From UBA4615 sp035628395 (GTDB taxonomy: Bacteria; Pseudomonadota; Gammaproteobacteria; Burkholderiales; Burkholderiaceae_E): DNA of 8,196 bases. The DNA is taken from NCBI GenBank assembly GCA_035628395.1, contig DASPJX010000078.1, forward strand, positions 1-8,196, read 5' to 3'. Below are positions 1 to 6,093 of the stretch, piece by piece (positions within the stretch are counted from its first letter, which is position 1; each line of letters starts with the position of its first letter). Position numbers and translations under genes: made by a program. The notes under the pieces are model-generated. The model ran no database searches and was not told where the DNA came from. It saw only the letters and a program-made list of their open reading frames with translations.

Positions 1-1
1 C

Positions 2-85
2 GACGAGCCGGAGCGCGACGCGCTGCCCGCCGTGCTCGTCGCGCTGCTCACGGCGGCGTGGATCGCGTCGCGTCGGCGACGCTGA
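2..85 (+). CDS. C-terminal end of an unidentified protein with a hydrophobic tail and Arg-rich end (partial)
   Basis: The frame enters from the left edge and ends at TGA 83-85, so only 27 residues are visible. They begin DEPERDALP, continue with a hydrophobic run of about 15 residues (AVLVALLTAAWIAS) and end in RRRR. Almost every codon ends in G or C, as in the real genes of this window, which supports coding. A hydrophobic segment followed by arginines at the very C terminus suits a single-pass membrane anchor with its tail in the cytoplasm. It also superficially resembles the tripartite sorting tails of the PEP-CTERM or GlyGly-CTERM kind, but no PEP or glycine-rich motif is seen just before the hydrophobic part. 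The family cannot be recognised from so short a piece. No obvious terminator follows the stop codon. Confidence 0.5.
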   Translation, partial: DEPERDALPAVLVALLTAAWIASRRRR

Positions 86-112
86 GGCGGAGCGCGGGGC
101 GCGGCCGCCGGC

Positions 113-236
113 GAGCTCGGCCGTAGGCGATCGCTCGAGCTCGGTCATCGGGCATTCGCTCGAGCTTGACCGTTAGCCGCGTGCTCGAGCTCGGCCGTAA
201 GGCGTTCGCTCGAGCTCGGCCGTAGCGGACCCTCCA
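113..236. repeat. Degenerate 25-bp tandem repeat array, about five units
   Basis: Units start at 113, 137, 162, 187 and 212, giving a spacing of 24, 25, 25 and 25 bp. The best-conserved part is the first 13 bases, GAGCTCGGCCGTA, which is identical at 113, 187 and 212 and diverged at 137 (GAGCTCGGTCATC) and 162 (GAGCTTGACCGTT). The rest of each unit usually ends in TTCGCTC or a close variant, so unit junctions read GCTCGAGC, a palindrome. The fifth unit keeps only the 13-bp core and then diverges. The period is not a multiple of three, which argues against a protein repeat. There are no unique spacers between repeats, so this is not a CRISPR array. Function is unknown; repeated protein-binding sites or a decayed satellite are both possible. 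Confidence 0.75.
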
Positions 237-512
237 GCGCGACGAACATCTCCCAGCCCGCGCTCCGTGCGCATCCGGCACTCCGATCGACGGGCGAGAC
301 TCAGGCCGAGCTCGACGGAACAGGACCTCTCGCTGGAAGACCAAGGCGACCCGCAATGACGGCCGTCACTTGGGCCGGGGCGGGTCGCGCTCCCACGGCC
401 GAGCCGGGCGGCGGCCGTGCGCGACGGAGCCGATTGCGGGACACGAGGTCGAGCGCGAACGTGATTCGGTTCGGACCGTCGTGGCGCGGACCGAGTCTCG
501 CGAGTGCCGCGA

Positions 513-540
513 TCGGTCGTACGACCGAGCTGGGCCGTGA
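513..540. repeat. 16-bp perfect palindrome joined to a diverged copy of the 25-bp repeat core
   Basis: TCGGTCGTACGACCGA at 513-528 reads identically on both strands. It runs directly into GAGCTGGGCCGTGA at 527-540, a variant of the core GAGCTCGGCCGTA found in the tandem array at 113-236. The complement-type half-site TACGACCGAGCTG (520-532) overlaps the forward half-site, so the whole segment is a nested palindrome. A perfect 16-bp palindrome is more than expected by chance at one spot, although GC-rich composition raises the odds. Role unknown. Confidence 0.55.
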
Positions 541-574
541 GCCGCTCGGGACAGGCGCGTTCCGGGGCGGGTAC

Positions 575-694
575 TACGGTCGATCGTACGGTCGAGCTGG
601 GCGGTGCGTCGTTTCGGCGAACCGGGGCATCACCCGGTCCTCGGTCGACGGAGTTCTCGGTTCGGCCGTGCGTCCGGTCATACGGTCAAGCTGA
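575..694. repeat. Two further scattered relatives of the repeat core
   Basis: TACGGTCGAGCTGGG at 587-601 and TACGGTCAAGCTGAAG at 681-696 share the frame TACGGTC-AGCTG and resemble the inverse complement of the array core (TACGGCCGAGCTC). Immediately left of the first, TACGGTCGA at 575-583 repeats as TACGGTCGA at 587-595, a 12-bp step. With the copy at 520-540 these form a loose series at intervals of about 67 and 94 bp, unlike the regular array on the left. They are diverged, so membership of one family is a judgement by eye. Confidence 0.45.
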
Positions 695-1356
695 AGCGGC
701 GATCAGTCGCGGGCGATCGGCGCCACACCGAGTCCGGGCACCGCCGACGAGATCCCGCCCGGTATCGAGCGGCGGGTTCGACGCCGCGTCGCAGTGCCGG
801 GTCGACGTCGCCTCGCCCTCGCGATCGCCCAGGTCCGGATGGCCGGCGTTTGCCGTACCGGCGCGTCGAACGTCGAGCGGCGGCGGTCCCGATCCGAAGC
901 GGCTCGGGCCCCGGGAGTCGTGACGATCCATGACCGGCCCGCGTCGCCCGAACGCTCGGTCCTCGGCCTCGGCGATAAGCATCGTGGCCGAAGGGCACCA
1001 CGGAATCGCTCGGGCGCCGGCGCCGTCGGAACCGGAGGTCGATGCTCGAACGAAGCCGCTCGGTTCGTCGCGGCCGGGGTCTCGGCGGCCGCCGGTGCGT
1101 GCCGGTCGATCCTCGGCCGGTCCCTCCGAAGGCGCGCCCGTTCGCGAGCGCGGCCGTTCGCGATCGCGTCCGATCTCCGGAGACGCCGGAACGCTCCCGC
1201 CGCCACGGTCCGTTCGTCCGGCGCAACCTCGCGTCCGGCGGCCACCGTGCCACGGGCGACCGCCGCCGTCGCACGCGGGCGACGGCCGTACCGCCGCCGG
1301 GCGCGCATCGGGCGCCGCCCGCGGCGAGCGTCACGGCCGCGGCCGATCCGCGCGGC

Positions 1357-1362
1357 TATGAT
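1357..1362 (+). promoter_or_regulatory. Candidate -10 box for ugd, placing the transcript start at the ATG
   Basis: TATGAT matches the sigma-70 -10 consensus TATAAT at five of six positions and stands out as the only AT-rich word in a long GC-rich stretch. With the usual seven-base step from the end of the -10 box to +1, transcription would begin at 1369, exactly the A of the ugd ATG. No convincing -35 box lies 16-19 bp upstream; that interval contains the 12-bp palindrome CGGCCGCGGCCG (1334-1345). No Shine-Dalgarno sequence is seen between the box and the ATG. The inference is a leaderless mRNA. Confidence 0.5.
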
Positions 1363-1368
1363 CCGCGC

Positions 1369-2691
1369 ATGAAAGTCACCGTCATCGGAACCGGCTACGT
1401 GGGACTCGTCTCGGGCGCCTGCCTGGCCGAGATGGGCAACGACGTGCTGTGCATGGACGTCGATCCCCGCAAGATCGAGATGCTGCAGAAGGGCGAGATC
1501 CCGATCTGGGAGCCCGGGCTGCAGGAGATGGTCCGGCGCAACGCCGCCGCCAAGCGGATGAAGTTCACGCTCGATCCCGAGCGCGCGGTCGACCACGGGA
1601 CGATCCAGTTCATCGCGGTCGGCACGCCGCCCGACGAGGACGGCTCGGCCGACCTGCAGTACGTGCTCGCGGCGGCCCGGACGGTCGGGCGCCACATGAC
1701 CGACTACAAGGTCGTCGTCGACAAGTCGACGGTGCCGGTGGGCACCGCCGACCGGGTCCGGGAGGCGATCGCCGACGAGCTGCGCGCGCGCGGCGCCGAG
1801 GTGCCGTACGCGGTCGTCTCGAATCCGGAGTTCCTGAAGGAGGGCGCCGCGGTCGAGGACTTCATGCGCCCCGACCGCATCGTCGTCGGCGCCGACGACG
1901 AGCAGGCGATCTTCCTGATGAAGGCGCTGTACTCGCCGTTCCAGCGCAACCACGAGCGGCTCGTCGTGATGGACGTGCGTTCGGCCGAGCCGACCAAGTA
2001 CGCGGCGAACACGATGCTCGCCACGCGGATCTCGTTCATGAACGAGCTCGCGCTGCTCGCCGAGAAGGTGGGCGCGGACATCGAGCTGGTGCGCCAGGGC
2101 ATCGGCTCGGATCCGCGCATCGGCTACCACTTCCTCTATTCCGGCGCGGGCTACGGCGGCTCGTGCTTCCCGAAGGACGTGAAGGCGCTGGTGCGGACCG
2201 CCGCCGACCACGGCCGCGAGCTGCACGTGCTGCGCGCGGTCGAGGCGGCCAACGACGCGCAGAAGCACGTGATCGCCGAGAAGGTCGTCGCGCGCTTCGG
2301 CGCCGACCTCGGCGGCCGGCGCTTCGCGCTCTGGGGCCTCGCGTTCAAGCCGAACACCGACGACATGCGCGAGGCGCCGAGCCGCGTCGTCGTCGAGGAC
2401 CTGCTGTCGCGCGGCGCGACGGTCTGCGCGTACGACCCGGTCGCGATGCACGAGGCGCACCGCGTGTTCGGCGGCCTGCCGGGCCTGTCGTTCGCCGACG
2501 GGCCGATGCAGGCGCTCGAGGGCGCGGACGCGCTGCTGATCGTCACCGAGTGGAAGGAGTTCCGCAGCCCCGACTTCGACGCGATCAAGGCCGCGCTGCG
2601 GCATCCGGTCGTGATCGACGGGCGCAACATGTATCCGCCGGCGCTGCCCCGGGCGGCGGGCCTCGAGTACGTGTCGATCGGGCGGCCGTGA
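1369..2691 (+). CDS. ugd: UDP-glucose 6-dehydrogenase
   Basis: This 440-residue protein would oxidise UDP-glucose to UDP-glucuronate in the cytoplasm with two NAD+, supplying acidic sugar for capsule, exopolysaccharide or LPS. The N-terminal Rossmann fold opens MKVTVIGTGYVG, with the dinucleotide motif GTGYVG at residues 7-12 and the acidic residue after the second strand at D30 (CMDVD). Further family hallmarks are VGTPPDEDG (84-92), STVPVGT (120-126), NPEFLKEG (152-159) and EPTKYAANT (207-215) with the conserved Lys209 and Asn213. The catalytic cysteine is Cys266 in GGSCFPKD. The C-terminal domain carries GLAFKPNTDDMREAPS (323-338). Length and all motifs are normal for the family. The frame is open upstream to 1042, but that extension is Arg/Pro-rich and unlike the family, while the ATG at 1369 gives the exact usual N terminus. 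The next gene starts 25 bp downstream in the same direction, so the two are probably cotranscribed. Confidence 0.96.
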   Translation: MKVTVIGTGYVGLVSGACLAEMGNDVLCMDVDPRKIEMLQKGEIPIWEPGLQEMVRRNAAAKRMKFTLDPERAVDHGTIQFIAVGTPPDEDGSADLQYVLAAARTVGRHMTDYKVVVDKSTVPVGTADRVREAIADELRARGAEVPYAVVSNPEFLKEGAAVEDFMRPDRIVVGADDEQAIFLMKALYSPFQRNHERLVVMDVRSAEPTKYAANTMLATRISFMNELALLAEKVGADIELVRQGIGSDPRIGYHFLYSGAGYGGSCFPKDVKALVRTAADHGRELHVLRAVEAANDAQKHVIAEKVVARFGADLGGRRFALWGLAFKPNTDDMREAPSRVVVEDLLSRGATVCAYDPVAMHEAHRVFGGLPGLSFADGPMQALEGADALLIVTEWKEFRSPDFDAIKAALRHPVVIDGRNMYPPALPRAAGLEYVSIGRP

Positions 2692-2716
2692 CGCGAACGG
2701 CGGACGGGGCGCGACG

Positions 2717-3721
2717 ATGACGGTGCTCGTCACCGGTGCGGCCGGCTTCGTCGGCATGCACGTGGCCGCGCGGCTGCTCGCCGATGGCGAGCGCGTGGTC
2801 GGCATCGACAACCTGAACGACTACTACGACCCGACGCTGAAGGAGGCGCGGCTCGCGCGGCTCGCGCACGAGCGCTTCGCGTTCGAGCGTCTCGACCTCG
2901 CCGACCGGGCGGGCATGGCCTCGCTGTTCGAGCGCCACCGCTTCTCGGGGGTGGTGCACCTCGCGGCGCAGGCGGGCGTCCGCTACTCGCTGCGCAATCC
3001 CCACGCCTACGCCGACTCGAACCTGGTGGGGTTCGTCAACGTGCTCGAGGGCTGCCGGCACGCCGGCGTCGGGCACCTCGTCTACGCCTCGTCGTCGAGC
3101 GTGTACGGCGGCAACACGCGGATGCCCTTCTCCGAGCACGATCCGGTCGACCACCCGGTGAGCCTGTACGCGGCGACCAAGAAGGCCAACGAGCTGATGG
3201 CGCACACCTACAGCCACCTCTACGGCCTGCCGACCACGGGACTGCGGTTCTTCACCGTCTACGGACCCTGGGGGCGGCCCGACATGTCGCCGTTCCTGTT
3301 CGCCGACGCGATCCTCGCGGGACGACCGATCGACGTGTTCAACCACGGCGACATGAAGCGCGACTTCACCTACGTCGACGACGTCGTCGAGGGGGTGCTG
3401 CGGGTGCTCGCGAGGCCGCCGCAGGGCGATCCGTCGTTCGATCCGATGCGGCCCGACCCGGCGCGCAGCCGCGCGCCGTACCGGGTGTTCAATATCGGCA
3501 ACAGCGATCCGGTGGCGCTGCTCGACTTCATCGGCGCGATCGAGACCGCGACGGGCCGCCGCGCGGAGAAGCGCCTGCTGCCGATGCAGCCCGGCGACGT
3601 GCAGGCCACGTTCGCCGACACCGCCGAGCTGGAGGCGCTGATCGGATTCCGGCCGGCGACCGACGTGCGCGAGGGCGTGCGCCGCTTCGTGGCGTGGTAC
3701 CGGGCGTACTACGGTCGCTGA
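2717..3721 (+). CDS. NAD-dependent epimerase, UDP-glucuronate 4-epimerase type
   Basis: This 334-residue short-chain dehydrogenase/reductase of the extended class would interconvert UDP-glucuronate and UDP-galacturonate using tightly bound NAD. The Rossmann motif GAAGFVG is at residues 7-13, followed by GIDNLNDYYD (29-38), a signature of the LpsL/CapI/GAE-type UDP-glucuronate epimerases. The catalytic set is Ser in YASSSSVYGG (123-132) and Y151/K155 in YAATKKANE. The FFTVYGPWGRPDM segment (178-190) and DFTYVDDVVEG (216-226) also match this subgroup better than GalE. Length is normal. The ATG at 2717 has a GGGG-containing stretch upstream (2706-2709) as a weak ribosome binding site. Its place directly after ugd supports the substrate, because Ugd makes UDP-glucuronate. 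Substrate specificity within the family is inferred; another UDP-uronate or UDP-hexose epimerase is the main alternative. Confidence 0.9.
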   Translation: MTVLVTGAAGFVGMHVAARLLADGERVVGIDNLNDYYDPTLKEARLARLAHERFAFERLDLADRAGMASLFERHRFSGVVHLAAQAGVRYSLRNPHAYADSNLVGFVNVLEGCRHAGVGHLVYASSSSVYGGNTRMPFSEHDPVDHPVSLYAATKKANELMAHTYSHLYGLPTTGLRFFTVYGPWGRPDMSPFLFADAILAGRPIDVFNHGDMKRDFTYVDDVVEGVLRVLARPPQGDPSFDPMRPDPARSRAPYRVFNIGNSDPVALLDFIGAIETATGRRAEKRLLPMQPGDVQATFADTAELEALIGFRPATDVREGVRRFVAWYRAYYGR

Positions 3722-3751
3722 CCGGCGCGGCGACCGCGGCCGCCGCGCCGG
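3722..3751. terminator. 11-bp GC hairpin between convergent genes
   Basis: CCGGCGCGGCG (3722-3732) and CGCCGCGCCGG (3741-3751) are perfect inverse complements around an 8-base loop. The stem begins at the base after the epimerase stop codon and ends four bases before the rpoH stop codon (3756-3758, read leftward), so it can serve both convergent transcripts. There is no T-run on either side, so it is not a classical intrinsic terminator. It may pause polymerase, protect 3' ends or work together with Rho. Confidence 0.6.
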
Positions 3752-3755
3752 AGGC

Positions 3756-4652
<897 letters not shown>

Positions 4653-4662
4653 CCGGTCGATG

Positions 4663-4669
4663 TCCTTTC
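4663..4669 (-). promoter_or_regulatory. Ribosome binding site of rpoH
   Basis: On the minus strand GAAAGGA lies ten bases before the ATG at 4652. It is the only purine-rich Shine-Dalgarno-like word near that start and supports it over in-frame alternatives. The longer-than-ideal spacing suggests moderate initiation. Confidence 0.55.
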
Positions 4670-4695
4670 GCGGGGAACGCCCCCGGTACGAAACG

Positions 4696-4725
4696 ATGCT
4701 AGCACTCGGTAGTCACGAGTGCTAA
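4696..4725 (-). promoter_or_regulatory. Likely sigma-70 promoter of rpoH, with extended -10
   Basis: Reading the minus strand, TTAGCA (4725-4720) as -35 is followed after 18 bases by TAGCAT (4701-4696) as -10, preceded by TGC, which makes the extended -10 form TGnTAGCAT. Each hexamer matches consensus at four of six positions. The transcript would start near 4689, giving a leader of about 37 bases. The promoter sits entirely within or against the CIRCE-like inverted repeat, the arrangement expected for repression. The hexamers are modest, so the exact assignment is tentative. Confidence 0.5.
4699..4725 (-). promoter_or_regulatory. CIRCE operator (HrcA binding site) upstream of rpoH
   Basis: On the minus strand the sequence reads TTAGCACTC-N9-GAGTGCTAG. 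The CIRCE consensus is TTAGCACTC-N9-GAGTGCTAA, so 17 of 18 conserved positions match and the 9-base spacer is exact. CIRCE is the operator of HrcA, the heat-labile repressor of groE and dnaK operons in many bacteria. Its location over the promoter and about 47 bp upstream of the rpoH start codon implies that HrcA represses rpoH at normal temperature. hrcA itself is not in the window. Confidence 0.92.
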
Positions 4726-4802
4726 TTGATCCTGACAATCGGCGAGATCGGAGAAATGAATCGGGGTCAGATCACCATTGCGGTGACCCGACCGGGATCA
4801 AT
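4725..4802. repeat. Small patch bounded by 8-bp inverted repeats, possible mobile-element remnant
   Basis: ATTGATCC at 4725-4732 and GGATCAAT at 4795-4802 are perfect inverse complements, and with one mismatch the match extends to ten bases. The enclosed 62 bp are richer in A and T than any other stretch of the window and contain AATCGGGGTCAGATCACCAT (4759-4778). That segment recalls GGGGTCAG-containing sequences found beside REP-associated IS200-like elements in proteobacteria; this resemblance is from memory and unverified. No transposase is present and no clear target duplication is seen. The left repeat overlaps the last base of the CIRCE element. A MITE-like relic or a regulatory palindrome are the options. 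Confidence 0.3.
4770..4788 (-). terminator. Hairpin downstream of the HlyD-family gene, weak terminator candidate
   Basis: In minus-strand RNA GGUCACC-GCAAU-GGUGAUC folds into a 7-bp stem with one G-U pair and a 5-base loop. On the plus strand the same pair would be an A-C mismatch, so the structure favours the minus-strand transcript. It lies about 75 bp after the stop codon of the HlyD-family gene and upstream of the rpoH promoter. It is not followed by a proper U-run (next comes UGACCCCGAUUCAUUUCU), so termination strength is doubtful. Confidence 0.3.
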
Positions 4803-4863
4803 AGTCATAAGAATCAACGCCTTGCGGCCGGACCGCCGGGCCGTCTGCACCGGAACGGAGCAA

Positions 4864-6093
4864 TCAGCGTTCCCGCAGTCCCTCGCTCGCCCGGTTGAGC
4901 GGCTTCAGCAGGTACTGGAGCACCGTCTTGCGACCCGCGAGCATCTCGACGCTGGCGGTCATGCCGGGCAGGATCGGCAGCTCGGCGCCGTCGGGGCCGC
5001 GCAGCGAGGTCTCGCGGGTGCGCACCAGCACGCGGTAGAAGGCCCCGCCGTCGTCGGCCTCCGCGCCGGCGGAGGCGAGCGAGCCGCGACGCTCGTCGCG
5101 CAGCGTGTCCGGGCTGATGAACTCGACCGTGCCCTCGAGCCCGCCGTAGATCGCGAAGTCGTACGCCGACAGCTTGACCGTCGTGCGCTGGCCGGGCCGC
5201 AGGAACGCGACGTCGGCCGGCTTCACGAAGGCCTCGATCACCAGCGTGTCCTCGATCGGGACGATCTGCATCAGGTCCTGGCCCGGCTGCACGACCGCGC
5301 CGATCGTGCTGCTGCGGATGCTCTTGACGGTGCCCCGGACCGGCGAGCGCAGCTCGGTGCGGCTCGCCGCGTCGCCGCGGGCGATCGCCGTCTCGCGCGC
5401 CTGCGCGAGCTCGGCCTCGACCTTGTTCAGGTCCCCGGCGGACTCCGCGCGGTAGCGGTTGCCGCGGTCGGCCAGCTGCAGCGCCAGGTCGTTGCGCTGG
5501 CGCTTCAGGCGCAGCGCCTCGACCTCGGAGACGAGCCCGCGGGCGACCAGCGGATCGACGATCTCGATCTCCCGGTCGAGCAGGGCGATGCCGCGGCGCA
5601 GCGCCTCGACGCCCTCGTCGAGCGCGCGGCGGCGCGCGACGAAGGCCTCGGTCTCGCGCCTGACCAGCGCCGGGGTGCGGGCCGCCTCGGGCGGGAACGC
5701 GAGCGCGGTGTCGAACGCCTCGGCGCGCAGCCGCGCCGCCTGCGCCGACAGCGCGGCGACCCGGTTCTGCTGCTCGCGGAACAGTGCCGCGGCCCGGGTG
5801 TCGTCGATCCGCAGCAGCACCTGGTCGCGCTCGACGCGGTCGCCCTCGCGCACCCGCAGCTCGGCGAGCACGCCGGTCTCGAGGCTCTGGATCACCTGCT
5901 CGCGCGACGACGGGATCACCCGGCCGTGGCCGCGGGTGACCTCCTCGAGCTCGGCGCGCGACGCCCAGCCGAGGAAGGCGGCGACGAGCGCCGCGATCAG
6001 CCCGATCGATGCGAACGCGAGCCACGGACGGCGCGGCGGCGGGCCGCCCAGGGTCGTCCCGACGGGGACGTGTCGACGGTCAACGCGCCACAC
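4864..6093 (-). CDS. HlyD-family membrane-fusion protein of a type I secretion system
   Basis: This 409-residue periplasmic adaptor would link the inner-membrane ABC transporter to a TolC-like outer-membrane channel. A short Arg-rich cytoplasmic N terminus (1-26) precedes one membrane helix (about 27-43, WLAFASIGLIAALVAAFLGW region). The first half of the lipoyl/barrel-sandwich domain includes GHGRVIPSSREQVIQSLETG (55-74) and VREGDRVERDQVLLRID (81-97), followed by a long alpha-helical hairpin (about 100-240). The second lipoyl half is RSPVRGTVKSIRSSTIGAVVQPGQDLMQIVP (249-279). The C terminus has LPILPGMTASVEMLAGRKTVLQYLLKPL (372-399), a hallmark of HlyD/LapC-type adaptors. Residues about 332-350 form a Ser/Ala/Gly/Asp-rich insert in the beta domain that looks longer than usual. 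The start is GTG at 6093, supported by AGGAGG six bases upstream, and overlaps the end of the transporter gene by 14 bp, indicating translational coupling. Confidence 0.93.
   Translation of the reverse strand: MWRVDRRHVPVGTTLGGPPPRRPWLAFASIGLIAALVAAFLGWASRAELEEVTRGHGRVIPSSREQVIQSLETGVLAELRVREGDRVERDQVLLRIDDTRAAALFREQQNRVAALSAQAARLRAEAFDTALAFPPEAARTPALVRRETEAFVARRRALDEGVEALRRGIALLDREIEIVDPLVARGLVSEVEALRLKRQRNDLALQLADRGNRYRAESAGDLNKVEAELAQARETAIARGDAASRTELRSPVRGTVKSIRSSTIGAVVQPGQDLMQIVPIEDTLVIEAFVKPADVAFLRPGQRTTVKLSAYDFAIYGGLEGTVEFISPDTLRDERRGSLASAGAEADDGGAFYRVLVRTRETSLRGPDGAELPILPGMTASVEMLAGRKTVLQYLLKPLNRASEGLRER

Larger units (their letters stand above)
86..1368. other. Gene-less region of about 1.28 kb
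   Basis: No credible gene is seen on either strand. Several long open frames exist, but their translations are dominated by Arg, Pro, Ser, Gly and Ala and show no domain, motif or hydrophobic pattern. They look like the stop-poor frames expected in very GC-rich DNA. The stretch is rich in TCG/CGA words. The left part holds a 25-bp tandem repeat array and the middle holds palindromic relatives of the same core. From about 700 to 1330 I see only GC-rich unique sequence with small chance palindromes, for example TCTCCGGAGA at 1174-1183. A promoter for ugd lies at the right end. The region could be a decayed gene or island, or host an unrecognised RNA; the sequence does not decide this. Confidence 0.6.

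Noticed and set aside
113..236. CRISPR array
   Set aside because: Repeats are contiguous 25-bp units with no unique spacers, and no cas gene is nearby.
678..1334. Minus-strand open frame of 218 codons in the gene-less region
   Set aside because: Arg-rich low-complexity translation, no ribosome binding site or domain, and similar frames are open on the other strand over the same bases.
1042..1368. In-frame upstream extension of ugd by 109 codons
   Set aside because: The extension is Arg/Pro-rich and unlike any Ugd, and the family N terminus MKVTVIGTGYVG starts exactly at 1369. The candidate -10 box lies just before it.
86..1368. tRNA or rRNA gene in the gene-less region
   Set aside because: No cloverleaf signature such as a GGTTCGA-type T-loop with matching acceptor stem, and no ribosomal RNA motif, was found by eye.
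1449..2720. Plus-strand frame of 423 codons overlapping ugd in another phase
   Set aside because: Arg/Gly/Ala-rich translation typical of a shifted frame in GC-rich coding DNA.
703..2811. Long open frame of about 700 codons on the minus strand, opposite ugd
   Set aside because: It is the antisense shadow of ugd plus the gene-less region. The translation is His/Arg/Asp-rich without any domain, while the plus strand carries unmistakable Ugd motifs.
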